DNA of 64,000 nucleotides from Absidia repens (lineage: Eukaryota > Mucoromycota > Mucoromycetes > Mucorales > Cunninghamellaceae). How positions within the stretch are numbered: position 1 is the first letter of the stretch; each line of letters starts with the position of its first letter. Below the pieces are notes generated by a model, which worked only from the letters and a program-made list of their open reading frames with translations, did no database searches and was not told the origin of the DNA. Made by a program: the position numbers and the translations under genes. Location of the stretch: assembly GCA_002105175.1 (NCBI GenBank), contig MCGE01000001.1, forward strand, positions 992,001-1,056,000, written 5' to 3'. Below are positions 1 through 11,129 of the stretch, piece by piece.

Positions 1-28
1 AACATAACCACGTAGAAACTGAATGGTG

Positions 29-59
<31 letters not shown>

Positions 60-95
60 GGATAAATAAAAATCCACGTGGTCGGGATTTGAAAT
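1..95 (-). repeat. Truncated end of dispersed repeat copy R1
   Basis: The window opens inside a minus-oriented copy of the dispersed repeat found seven more times here. It shows the signature end: a 27-base A tract at 30-56, then CACGTG at 75-80 followed by a sequence reading CGGGATTTGAAAT. The same order is seen at 22020-22112 (also minus) and, inverted, at 7165-7240 and 31050-31110. The rest of the copy lies outside the window. Confidence 0.7.
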
Positions 96-1176
96 ATATA
101 TTTTTGTCTCAATGTGGCGTTTTTTTTTTTGGTGGATATAAAAATGGAAGCTTCACCTTTTGACAACCATGAACGCCATACAATGACATCAACATTATGG
201 TTATCTTTTTATAAAAATAATCACCGCCATTCAACATCGGCAGCATTGTTGATTTTTTCTCTGGTTGCCTTCGCAGACAAAAAGGAACTATTCGACGTAG
301 TTTAGTTTTCCCCGTCGACTGTAGAATATGTTGTCACTCAGTATAACATTACTAACACTCTTTGGTTGGAGTGGTTTATCTAACGTTATATTTATTCTAC
401 AGCAAGATACCCCGTCCCCTTACATACCGCTAATTGTCTCACATTTAGATATTACCATAGTACTCCCATTATACCAATTCCGTTTCATTGTCGAAGTTTC
501 TGTTTACCTCTGAATAAACTATAACTTGTCCTTTTGATTTTTCACTGTTCTCATATGCTTAGTTTGGCTTGTTGAATGGATATATCCAATTGTACCATAC
601 AGTGCCTGTGTGTGTAGAAATAAAAAAACTGATATGTTTGTTGCACAAAATAAAAAATAAATAAGGTTTTGAAGGATGGATAAAAAAAAAATAGCAAGCA
701 CGTAAAACTATGATGACAGTGGAAGTATTTGTTGTAGTCTAGTCGCATAAATATTCCATTTTTATTATAATAATTTTGGAAAGCGTTACTAGCTACGCTC
801 ACTCTAAAAAAAAAATGCAGGCAATGACAATGCCACCAATCATATTGCTTGAGTCATGTCCTGAATACCCTCCCCCATCATAATCAACATCTCACCATCT
901 ATATATCATAACCAGCATCCCTGTTTCCCCAAATCAAATCAAGTAACTAGATAAAATGAAGTATGTTGTAAGATTTTCTTTATTTCCTTAAAAGTGATAA
1001 ATTATGATAGGCGGATAGAAATGACAGACTGTAAATATATCATAAAGCGAAGAGGAGACGTGGGTAAGTAAAAAAAAAAAAAAAAAAAAACTAACTAGTA
1101 ATAAATGTGTAAATGCTAAGATAAAATGCGGGATATGTATGTGGTAATAAATAATCGATGTTTGTGTGTGTATCAT
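96..1176. other. Intergenic, no gene recognised
   Basis: AT-rich sequence with short open frames that lack codon structure or splice support. A poly-A tract lies near 1070-1090. I see no RNA gene or conserved motif here. Confidence 0.5.
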
Positions 1177-2434
1177 CTATTCCACAATGAATCCTTCCCG
1201 TGCAGCCCAAGAGTTCCCCAAGGTAGTAATAAAGTAAGCATCCTCCGAAGATATATCGCAAAGTATGGAGCCTTCCAAGATATCCAGTCGAGCTGTTTCC
1301 CATTCCGGTGAGGAGTCCGCATATCGGCCATACAGTTCGTGATCTGACGTATCCATCGCCAAGCGTTCGTACCAAAGCAGCAATTCAGGGTCATCCAACT
1401 TGTCTTTCTTATCAGCCATTGATATAAACGATAGAGGCACTTCAGGAGCGAATGGAATCAGGCCATAACGAGTTTGATTGGGTTTGATAGGTGATGCTGC
1501 TTGATAGAATTCATTGAGTAGTAACGTCTGACACCATGGTGGAATGTTACCTCGAATCATCATGTCTGATCGTTTACCGCCGGGATTTGTATATCTTGCG
1601 CCCATTGTATAACTGTAAGGAATAAATGATGAGGGTGAGGATGATGATGATGATGATGATGATGACGATGATGATGGTGATGATTGTGTTATTGTCGTTG
1701 CTGTTGTTGTTGTTGTTGTTGTTGATGTTGGTGGTGGTGGTGCTTCAAGCACATCATTCGAGATAAGTTGTGGTACATTGTTATAGCTAAATGTAAAAAT
1801 CGAGTCAAAGTCTGTATTCATCACCCGAAAAAAAAAGTAAGCGATGTAGTCCCTTATAAATGCTAACAGTTCTGTTCTTATTTTCATTGATATTACCTTC
1901 CTGAGTTGCGTCCGGTAAAGTGAATTGAGCAGCGTTACCCAAGAATGCTTCCAATAGATCGTATTGTTGCTGCTGTTGTTGCTGTTGAGAGGAATATGGG
2001 CTGGGTGTCGGCGGTCGTTCTATCGGCTTGAGTTGCTGTGCGACAAAGACACCATGATAAATGCGGAGTACATTAGCCTGCATAGGTCCTAAAATATGAG
2101 TCAACCGGAAGAGTAGGTGTTCCGATCGTTGTCGCCGGTATACAAATACGTCTTTACAATAAAAAGGGTCCGAGTTAAAGTCAAAGCTGGATCCATGCTT
2201 CTTGCAATAATCGCATTTTTCAGTGGGAGTTGATGAACCATCGTATTCGGTCAAATAGTTATCAGGCGCAGGAAGTCCAACTCCAGTGGACGAAAACATT
2301 TCCTTCTTGATTCGTTTGACGGCGTATTTCCAATTATCAGTCGAAGGTCGTTGATGAAACGTTTTGTTGGCACAAGTACATTCGTCCTGTCGTCCAAGAT
2401 AAACATTAGTTGTCAGTTGATGTATATTCATCAT
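1177..2434 (-). CDS. Uncharacterised protein, tandem paralog A
   Basis: Two exons on the minus strand: 1897-2434 and 1177-1811, joined across an 85-base intron (donor GTAATA, acceptor AATACAG) in phase 1; about 390 residues. I do not recognise the family. The N-terminal part has a CxC pair, then CDYC, a possible metal-binding arrangement, followed by a basic RRQRSE stretch and VLRIYHGVFVAQQ. The middle is low complexity (poly-Gln, poly-Thr, poly-Ser encoded by GAT/TTG-type runs on the plus strand). The C-terminal part is conserved with its neighbour: FIPYSYTMGARYTN, IPPWCQTLLL, TRYGLIPFA and LLWYERLAMD. The adjacent gene 2609-3736 is a clear paralog on the same strand, about 175 bases upstream of this start, so the pair arose by tandem duplication. 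Start chosen at the double Met at 2434; TATA-like ATATATAAAA lies just upstream. Confidence 0.8.
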
Positions 2435-2608
2435 AGATAATTGAGTTCGATCTAAATATATAAAAGCCCAACAGTGAAAAGGAAAGATGTCTTTTTATTT
2501 TAAATCAGCAGAATTTTTTTATTTTCTGGTTTCATCTACAGGTTTAAATCCCGCCTGCCCAACTATCTAACTAACTTCTATATAAAATATCTACACACTA
2601 CAGCTAAA

Positions 2609-3736
2609 CTAAATTGTGTTGATCCATTCATTTCCCAAATCAGAAATCATTTGTGACAAATCAGGTGGAATATGACAGTAAACCAGTTTGCGCAATACGT
2701 CCAGTCGATTGGCGCCCCAGTAAGCATCCCCGTAGCCAGGAGAAGGATTGTCGATGACCATCTGTCCAGCATCGTCCATAGCTAACCGTTCGTACCAAAT
2801 CAGCATATCCGGATCATCAAGCTCATCATCAACATGGTCCATTTCGTGTGTCTTATCACGATAATCTAACAGCGATTGGAAACGAAGCGGCAGGTCAGTA
2901 GCAAAAGGAATCAACCCGTACCTTGTTTCATCCACCTCGATCGGTGGCTGTGAGCTATATATTCTATCCAAAAGCAACGTCTGGCACCATAATGGTATTA
3001 CGCCTCTGATGATGTAATCGTTTCGATGGCCATTCATGCTGGTATACCGTGCACCGACAGTATAGGTATAAGGAATAAAGTTGGGACAAACTGATGACGT
3101 TGATGAATATTGTTGACGGTTGCTTCCAAAGTTGTTGGTATTGGTGACCAGTTGCGCCAGGACACTAAAATCAAAGTTTGACACAGGCGCCGTATCTTTA
3201 TTATATAGTAAAGGTAAAGAGTGAGCAATACCATCCATATAAGTATCTATATATATATGTCTACCTTGAAGAAGCTCAGATCCAGTGGACGATAAAAATG
3301 CTTCCAATATAGATTCTGGTACTTGAATTGATGGAGATGGTTGTGATGGTGGTCGAGTTTGTTGAGCAATAAAAACACCTTTGTCAATACGAAGTACGTT
3401 GATTTTTTCCAGCTCCAATGGTGCTTTGCGGTATACCCGAAATAGAAGGCTTTCAGATCGTTGCTGCCTGTAATGAGAAACATCTTTAGTAGAGAGAATA
3501 TCTGCGTTGAAGGTGCTTGGTTTTCGTTGATATTGCCGACAATATTCACAGTAGTTTGTTGCATCTAGATGAGGTTCTGGAGGAGGAACACCAACCGCCG
3601 TACTTTGATACATAGATCGGGTCAATTGGGTCACAAGATACTTCCAATTTTCTTGATGTTGTGAATCGGAAGAAGCAGTGATCTTGTTGCAAGTACATTT
3701 TGTAAGTTGAGAGTATATGTCACCGGAATCGTTCAT
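2609..3736 (-). CDS. Uncharacterised protein, tandem paralog B
   Basis: Paralog of the gene at 1177-2434. Start placed at the Met of MNDSGDIY (3736); the open frame continues upstream but that part is Phe-rich and unlike the paralog. It shares CTC, CEYC, YRQQRSESLLFR, VLRIDKGVFIAQQ, FIPYTYTVGARYT, IPLWCQTLLL, TRYGLIPFA and LIWYERLAMD. At the position of the paralog's intron there is a potential 69-base intron (3196-3264, donor GTAGAC, acceptor AAAG, phase 1). It is a multiple of three without stops, so the frame is open whether or not it is removed: 375 residues unspliced, 352 spliced. Matching phase and site make splicing plausible. Function unknown; no catalytic motif recognised. Confidence 0.8.
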   Translation of the reverse strand: MNDSGDIYSQLTKCTCNKITASSDSQHQENWKYLVTQLTRSMYQSTAVGVPPPEPHLDATNYCEYCRQYQRKPSTFNADILSTKDVSHYRQQRSESLLFRVYRKAPLELEKINVLRIDKGVFIAQQTRPPSQPSPSIQVPESILEAFLSSTGSELLQGRHIYIDTYMDGIAHSLPLLYNKDTAPVSNFDFSVLAQLVTNTNNFGSNRQQYSSTSSVCPNFIPYTYTVGARYTSMNGHRNDYIIRGVIPLWCQTLLLDRIYSSQPPIEVDETRYGLIPFATDLPLRFQSLLDYRDKTHEMDHVDDELDDPDMLIWYERLAMDDAGQMVIDNPSPGYGDAYWGANRLDVLRKLVYCHIPPDLSQMISDLGNEWINTI

Positions 3737-4302
3737 ATCGCAAAAAGAGAAAATCCAAAAAAAAAAAAAAATACATATATAAAAAAATTGGAAGCAAGCG
3801 CGGAGTTGGAAAGGTTTTTCGAGCAAGGCGATCTTTTAAAGATTTAAACATGATCGTTATAAATAGATAAAGCTAAAAAAAAAGGCGGTCAAAATGAACG
3901 GTGGACATATCGATCGTCGATATTATATGAGATAAATAGTCACGTTAGAAATGGTGTAGTTGGATAGAAGGTGGTTTTCAATTTATTTATTTCTTGTAAA
4001 TTGGGACAAAATAAAAAAATTACTTCGGGATTACGGACTTTTAAACTATATTCATGCCCTGAAGCTTTTTTTATTAGTCCTCAAGCATTGATCACCCTGA
4101 CGATATCTATTTTACATTTTTTGAAAACAAAAAATTGTGCTATGTAAACGATTGGCGTGTGTGTATTATTTTGATGAGGGTACAATTAAAACATTAAATA
4201 AAAAGGTACATTTTCTCACCGGCAACCTTTTTTTTTTCTTCTTTCCCTTCCTACTTTTTCCCACCACTACATTTGCGTGTTTATACAAACAATACAGTAA
4301 TA
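3737..4302. promoter_or_regulatory. Divergent 5' region
   Basis: About 560 bases between two divergent starts (paralog B on minus, Hrt3-like F-box gene on plus). AT-rich with a pyrimidine-rich stretch (4228-4270) just before the plus-strand start. No specific operator recognised. Confidence 0.4.
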
Positions 4303-5753
4303 ATGTCTCCTTCAATCCATTCTTCAAAAGAAATAATAACACCATTTGTCTCTACATCTACGTCCTCCTCCTCGTCTTTCCAATCATCATCTCAACTTTT
4401 GGCTATGAAAAAGTATACCGAAGGCATCCTGCTAGAGAAACAAGGAAGTCTTTCTCAAGGTAAAATTAAAATAGGCAACTTTATTGTGTTCCCACACTGC
4501 AAATCAATGACCTGATTTTTTTATTCTTTCTTCAATATAACAAAGCGTTTACCTGTTTTCAACAAGCATTCAAATTGGATCCAGATGTTGATATCACTTA
4601 CACTTATCAAAAAAGAAGAAAGTCATCTTTAATCAATTCAGTAGCAGATGCAGACGATGAAGATGAGGAAAGCAATGGTGGTGCAGATCACGTTACTAGC
4701 ACAACTGTTTCATCGACCCTTCTTTCTATTGATGACTGCATTCAAAACATTGGCCAAGATGCTTTATCCTATAAACCGTTGAAAAAATCAAAGTCAGTCT
4801 GGATTGTTAAACTTCCAGGTACAGTTTAGAAGCATTGATGTTAATTTTTCCTTCAAATAATTCTATACATGGCACATACCGTACAATATTCTTAAAAATT
4901 GTCTTTTTTTTTTAGGTGAAGTCATTGTACACATTCTTTGTCATCTCGTAATTCAGTCACTTGGTTCAATTGCTCAATTTGCTTTGGTTTGCAAGCCATT
5001 TTTTTTACTCACACGCTCACCCACACTGTGGAGGTTCGCTTGTAGTTACCTTTTTTGTAAATCCGACATGACGTTAATGGAATCTCGACAGCAACAATTA
5101 TCCCTTATTGATAACTATCAAAATCGATGGATGTATATGATTAAAGTAAGACCTCGAGTGAGATATGATGGTGTGTACATTGCTACTTGTCAGTATGTTA
5201 GGTAGGTTGCACATGTTCTCCCCTCGAAAAAAAAAATTGCAGGCTCGAATGTCTTCTAAACTCCGTATTTTATCTCGATTGAACAAAAAAAAAATATAGA
5301 CCTGGGGAAGCTTCTGACTCTGCATGGACAAGGCCTGTTCATCTAGTCACTTACTACCGCTATTTACGCTTTTTCCCTGATGGACGTGTTTTGAACTTTA
5401 TTTCCAACGAAGAGCCGATCAAAGTTATTCACTCATTGGTTTCATCCTCCTCTCACAGACGCCAGTTGTTCAGGGGAACCTTTGTCTGGGACGGCAAAAG
5501 CAAGGTGCTGATTCGCGTCAAAGAAGATATGCGTCAAGATGAAGAGTTCATGATCAATTTAACAATCAATCATCCTTACAGCGAAATTTGCCCTGGGAAA
5601 ATCAAAACTACTAAGCGACGTCCATATAAATTAACATGGGACTCTTATACCAGTCGTAAAGTTGTTGGTGTGGAACAAATCAACACATATGATTTAAAGT
5701 TTATGAAACCTTTTATCTTTAGTGCTGTCAATAGTTATCGTGTCGAATTTTGA
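4303..5753 (+). CDS. HRT3: F-box protein, Hrt3/FBXO9 type
   Basis: Four exons: 4303-4459, 4546-4818, 4916-5201, 5300-5753; 389 residues. Substrate-recognition subunit expected in an SCF ubiquitin ligase. Residues about 35-60 form a TPR-like helix pair (KKYTEGILLEKQ...AFTCFQQAFKLDPD), as in FBXO9/Hrt3. An acidic linker follows, then the F-box at about 143-190 (GEVIVHILCHLVIQSLGSIA, with FALVCKPFF). The C-terminal domain carries the family signature YYRYLRFFPDGRVL and ends near SYRVEF. Order and length fit the family. All introns are 80-100 bases with GT-AG ends and preserve frame. The start is the first ATG in frame; an upstream TTG extension is not needed. The family is known from yeast and animals; the substrate here is unknown. 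Confidence 0.9.
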
Positions 5754-6049
5754 AATAAATATGTACACAGGGGATTGTGGGTATGGTGAATACCACGTCT
5801 TTTTACTTTATTATTATTATTATTTTTGTGCATGCGTGAGAATTTCATGCATAAGTTTTGAAATTTATCCTGACGGCAAATGCTATGCGCAGGGTGTTTC
5901 AATATAGGCAATATATGAGTGAATACTTCGAGAGGTAAAGTTTTCAAAAAACCATGTTTGTTGACCATGTAATTTCCAAACAGTTTATTGAGACTATGTC
6001 GCTCATGCAGAAAGAGCAGTACCAAAAAAGGATATTCAACCTCCGACCA

Positions 6050-6475
6050 TCTATTTTATTTTTTTTTTCTATTTTTTTATTTTTCCCCTCCTTTGAAGTG
6101 TTAATGGAGTGCTGGTGATCATGGATTAGTGGTTAGAACTTGTATCAGGGGCATTTTGAAAATGCAATACAAACATGCATGGGGAAACCCTTTTATTTTG
6201 GATTTAGGATTTGGGAACTACCATTAGATTAGTCCATCCAGAAAGAGTGTCATGGAACCGCCATAGCGTAGCTTAGTGTTAGTTAACATTGTCTATATCT
6301 TATTCTGAATAATATATATATATATATATATATTTATTACCATTAGTCTTCTCATACCTTCTACATATATGTTTTTGTACAATCGCCTCCTGACATTTAG
6401 GCTAGTGCTGACTAGTTTGTTCTACGCTTTAATAAAATATGTCTTTTCTTTGCTTCCTCCATTTTCATATATCAT
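6050..6475 (+). repeat. Dispersed repeat copy R2 (degenerate)
   Basis: Partial, diverged plus-oriented copy. Recognised by CATGCATGGGGAAACCC at 6175-6190, then TTTTATTTTGGAT, the GCTTAGTGTTAGTT block near 6271, and a terminal CTTTAATAAAATATG block near 6430. An (AT)n run occupies about 6312-6332. The CACGTG end is missing. Confidence 0.7.
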
Positions 6476-7160
6476 AAACCTTTGTATTATGAGTAAATTT
6501 GTAAAATGATAGTTTATTTGATGTTAATAGTTGAAGCGACAGGTAGAAACACACTTTGGAAAAGGCATTAATGTCAAGTAGTACCTAACTACAGCAACAT
6601 TTTTGTCTATTTGATTTCAAGTAAAACTTACCTGAGTACTTGCTCATATTTTCCCTGACATTTCCTTGCAAAATTCGCAAATTATCAGTATCTTTATGCT
6701 CCAGTTGCAAATCCATCGTGTCTTGTCATACATCTTCAGTTTGCTAAATGTTTGATGAGCGGGTGGCAAAATAACCAATATTATATCTTCTCCGCTGATC
6801 TCTCGGTCCGTGTAAACATTCCAAATACTGTAATATATAGTATATTCTGGACAATGTTCGTCCACAAAAAGTTTATGCGTACTAGCCCCAGATATTTATA
6901 CCTTTGCATAGTATTTGGAAAGTTAACTATTTTTGCTACTAGCTCACCAAACAAGCTTATCATCTTCTATGTCAATTTTTATTTGGCGCATGTCAATGTC
7001 ATTTCTTCCCCATTCCAAAATATTTACTGCTCGTCCCAAAATATTCTCCCACTATCTCAAATTATTATATTCCTAATCCCAACTTTACTTTGTCACCGTC
7101 TCAATTTATTTATACTTCATCTCAATTGAAAGTGAATAAACTATACCCCAGCAGCAATCC
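6476..7160. repeat. Intergenic with degenerate short-period repeats
   Basis: No gene recognised. From about 6990 to 7135 the sequence iterates a loose unit of roughly 30 bases built on TCCCAAAATATT / TCTCAATTTATT, immediately next to repeat copy R3. Open frames across it have no support. Confidence 0.45.
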
Positions 7161-7164
7161 AAAA

Positions 7165-8310
7165 TATTTCAAATCCCGTTCACGTGAATTTTTAACTCCC
7201 AATTTTTTTTTCTCTCTCTTTCTTTTCATTTTTATTTTTTCTTCACCATTCAACTTCTTTGAGGTTATGGATCTTAGATCGGTGCCAGGACTAGTTTAGA
7301 AGGGGTTTCAGATTAGGGATTACAAGATTCATGGGGAAACCCTTTCATTTTGGATTCAGGATTTTGAACCAACATTAGTTGGCCATTTGAAGTCGATTAG
7401 CTTAGCTTCGTTTTAGTTTGTTTATTACTTTGTCTATAGTTTGAATATACATTTGAATAAAATACGTCCCTTTTTACATTCTTCAATGCAAAATGTCCCA
7501 TTAGTCTCTCTCATGTCTAGAGCAGTAGATCCCTTTTTTACTGATTAACATTGATTGTTGTTGTGCTTCAATAACAGCTGTCCCAATCATTTTGCTCATG
7601 CCTTGTACAATATATCAGTTTTCCTTTTTACAATTGTACTCTCAGATCTCACTGTAGTTTTCCTCGTGTTTTCTCCAATAGAGCTTCCCATTAAATCCTT
7701 TGTTACAATGAACTCTCGCTTGTAGTTTCAGTATTTATCAATTTACTTCAATAAAATATGCCTTTTTATTAAACATCTTCCCCCCCCAGCATTTAATAAA
7801 AAATGGCGCTATTATAACTGTTTTTTAAATGTCATATTATTTATGTGCTTTCTAATTTGCACAATATGACCATTTTTCCACTCTCAAGTCCCAAAGGATA
7901 CTGATTGATAGTCTAATGCTACCTACGACCTAATGCCACCATATTTTTGCTCTACTAATCATATAAACAATTTCAGGCCACGCTGTGTGTGTAGTCGCCG
8001 GTATAGAGTGTGTATATTTCCTACGATGACTTGCCCTTCCCCTGAGATCCAGCGATCGGTTGAAAACTCTAGGGTCACTTGATATGAAATGTGAGTATAT
8101 TCTCGCTCTACCTTTTATATTTAGTCTGGACTATATCGCTAGAGTAACCTCCACTAGACTGGACGTACTGTATTCTTTTTATATTTGTATATTGTATAAT
8201 AAAGAAAGTACTCCCAAATTGAAACCAGTTGAGCAGTACGGGAAAGAGGAGTGTCTAATTTCAACAAAAACTATACTTCAACGATTATCCTTTGACACAC
8301 AGTAGTTTTT
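7165..8310 (+). repeat. Dispersed repeat copy R3 (long)
   Basis: Plus-oriented long copy. Starts with TTTCAAATCCCG then CACGTG at 7181-7186, a T/C-rich tract, the CTAGTTTAGAAGGGGTTTCAG block (7290), CATGGGGAAACCCTTTCATT (7331-7350), and AATAAAATACGTCCC (7456). Two internal units starting CTTCAAT at 7481 and 7566 show an 85-base internal tandem period. The segment 8050-8305 aligns with the open-frame segment of copy R8 (57540-57890), but here the minus-strand frame is broken by stops. Confidence 0.8.
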
Positions 8311-8664
8311 TTTTTTTTTTTTGGTAACTGTGAGAATGTTTTAAAATTGTTCTACGTTTTCGTTGAACTGCATCACACCTGTCATCATATCAAGCCACAC
8401 TTAATAAAACCAAATCAAAATAAATCAAAAATTTGCATCATAAATTTTTTTTTTCTTCAACTTTATTGAATTGGATAAAACAGATAAGCAAAGTATATGG
8501 AATGATATTTAAACTACAGTAGATGATCAAATGTAAAAGCGTGAATGCATATATAACAAGAGAGGGTGAGTGTGATGTGGGGTTAGGTACTAAATATAAA
8601 ATGACATGTAAAACAAAGCAAATATCGGCGAAATAATACTAATAATAAGCTATCTGACTAACTT
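8311..8664. other. Intergenic, 3' flank of Trf4 gene
   Basis: AT-rich 3' flank of the minus-strand Trf4 gene, with a poly-T tract at 8307-8322. Nothing else recognised. Confidence 0.4.
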
Positions 8665-10527
8665 CTAATGACTAGTATCCCTTTTCGTGCTGCTTGAAGG
8701 TCGGTGCTTTTTGTTACTATTCTTGCTGCCATTCGCTCGATGAGACGAGGTGGTGGTGGCGGTGGTGGTAAAATCGTCATCTTGCCATCTTCGTTTTTTG
8801 CCACTCCATTTTTTGTTACCATAGCCCAAATCGCCGCCGTCATCAACATCGTCAATATCATCAAGGGGTTGATCTGGTTGCCGAGCCTGTCGACGTTGAT
8901 CGCGTTTATCTCTTCGATCCGCTCTCCTAATAGCCTTTTCCCGCAAAGTTGTTACCCATGAATCAGAATGGACCATATAAAGAGGTTGTATATGGTAATC
9001 ACGTCCCTCCAATCGCTGTCCACCTGTCAAAGGATATTGTTGATCGACAGGTATGATACGTTCCAATATTGAGTTTTGAGGTCCATCCACTTTTCTTTCA
9101 ATGATACTCGTTTGTAAAAAGGCAAAGCATTCCTGTAGTTCCGCTATCATTGATGTACTGCGACCCACATTGCTGTCTATCGATATAAGTTTTTATTGAG
9201 TTAAAACGATATAACCTCTGTCATCCTTTTTTTTTTTTTTTTTTTTATTTTTTTTATTTTTTTTGGTTTACCTGGTACATCTGGATCCTGGATCATGATT
9301 GAGTTTGTGCCCCCCTGTATATACATATACATATACTATTAATGCTATTGGTTTTCCCTCATCCCCTCAACCTATGTCTGACTTACCTTTGAGAAATAAG
9401 GATTGGTATCGTAGAATCGAATTCCTTTTCTTTGAAAGTCAAATGTCGAGTAGAAGCCTAAGAATTCAATCAACAAATCAGAGTAGTAGGTCGCCGACGA
9501 CTTGTCACATCCATGTCTTTTGGCTTCCACCTTAAAAATATATTCCAAAAAAATGTTACTTATCAATCAAAGTATGGCAATAAGGATAATATAATATAGC
9601 ACTTACTTCCAAAAAGTTGACAATAAGACAAACCAAAGTGTAACTTGCCATTCCGTTGTTCTTTGATGACATTGGAGTAAAATTAGGTCGAGGGTGTTGC
9701 AGAGCAAGTAAGGCATGTTTGAGAACTAGGTACATGGGTCGAAGTTCAGGGTATTGCTGAATCCAAAGAATGGTGCGATCAGAACTTGGTGAGGGATTGT
9801 TGAGCGTAAAATCAATAGACATGAAATAACGTGGTGAATCGATAGTCAGGACAGGTACCTATTGCATGAACATTCAATAAAAGCGATAAGCATTTAGTAC
9901 CAAGTTTTTTTTTTTTCTTTGATTTTTTTGATGATGATACAGTATACGACTATTACCTTGGCTCTCGGCACAAAGGTTATTTCATGGTACCCACACTTTC
10001 TTGATCGTGTCAAACACCGCCTCAATTGGTGGAGTGTCTGTTTGGATATTTCTTGTCCTTCCGAGGGGCTCCGTATATCCACGTCTATGTCGCTATAAAA
10101 TATATACAAAAAAGAAAGTATGCAAATTCATGTGAATTTCCTATTACATAGATGTATGTATGTGTATATATGAACTTACCTTCCAGGAAGACAAAGTTCA
10201 GTACAATGAGAACCAAAGGCTACAGCTTTCAACCCTAGTTCACGTTCTACAAATCGCTCCATTTCCCTTTGCGTATCCTTTCGACTATCAAGTTCCCTTG
10301 GTGTTGGTGAAATATACTTTTCGAATTCCAATATTTCTAAAGACAGTCTGGAGAAAAAGGAAGAAAAATAGTAGTTAGTATTAGGAGAGCGTTTCTTTGG
10401 CGATCGCTCCTTATAGCGATCACCAGAGCTGATCAGGGGATCCTCAAAGGAAAACAATTCTTTCTTACCTTTCTTCTTTACTGGGCGTATTCAGTGTCTT
10501 CTTGTTCGACCAAGGTGCTTCCTTCAT
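8665..10527 (-). CDS. TRF4: Non-canonical poly(A) polymerase, Trf4/Cid14 (PAPD5) type
   Basis: Seven exons on minus: 10469-10527, 10180-10347, 9957-10092, 9607-9858, 9387-9530, 9272-9314, 8665-9176; 437 residues. Adds short oligo(A) tails to aberrant nuclear RNAs for exosome decay (TRAMP-type complex). The N-terminal helix (LEILEFEKYISPTPRE) precedes the nucleotidyltransferase core: GS motif FGSHCTELCLPGS at about 66-76, then catalytic Asp77 and Asp79 (DIDVDI) and third Asp137 in MSIDFTLNN. The PAP-associated domain contains RPMYLVLKHALLA and NNGMASYTLVCLIVNFLE; DVPDSNVGRS is the conserved late motif. The tail from about 330 is rich in Arg/Lys/Asp. It lacks the long N-terminal extension of yeast Trf4. 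The 8665-8760 end and a 43-base exon were placed from frame and splice signals. It shares its 5' region with NPC1. Confidence 0.93.
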
Positions 10528-11129
10528 GTTGATAATATATAATAGTTGGATCTATAACGGGGCAGGTAATCAAGCGCAAGCCGTAAAATTAATATTTTTT
10601 TCCCCAAATTTTATTTATAAGAGTTTAAACACCGCGACAACAGGCTTGCGGACCGACATTTGGTGAGGTAGACCACGCATTGATTACGAGGTGATACGAC
10701 TGTTATATGACATAGTATTGAAAGACGGTCGTCATATATATATATATATATATATATACAATACCGTTGGATATGTGCAGAGTTTCAATACCACCACACC
10801 AAGTACTTTAACCGTTAAAGTTCGTCATATTTTTGTAAAAATGCCCGACCACAAGAAAAAAAAAAGTCGAATATCAGGTGAGCATAACTGGATTTTCTTT
10901 TTCTTTTTGCTTTCATTATTTTTCCCTCACCCGCACATATACACACTCATCTTTTTATTATTTTACAACTTCAATTTTGTTCTTATTTTATATACCTATT
11001 CTGCTTCAATTATTACGACACAAGTGCTCTTTTGCTTGGGTCTGTACATATATTCATTCCCTTTATTCTCTGTGAACCCACTCATTCATCTTTATTTATC
11101 TCTCTCCTTCCTCTACTTTTATTATATCA
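10528..11129. promoter_or_regulatory. Shared 5' region of Trf4 and NPC1 genes
   Basis: About 600 bases between divergent starts. Contains an (AT)n microsatellite at 10734-10757 and, toward NPC1, long pyrimidine-rich stretches typical of fungal 5' leaders. A short ATG frame at 10841 followed by GTGAGC may be part of a leader exon, but it is not in frame with NPC1. Confidence 0.45.

Noticed and set aside
6644..7129. Overlapping frames of 73-125 codons on both strands
   Set aside because: Within repeat-rich DNA, no codon structure, and the plus frame runs over the short degenerate repeats.
10841..10876. Possible upstream coding exon for NPC1 (MPDHKKKKSRIS then GTGAGC)
   Set aside because: Splicing to the AG near 11027 gives a frame different from NPC1, and the downstream ATG already provides a signal peptide. 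It may be a leader exon.
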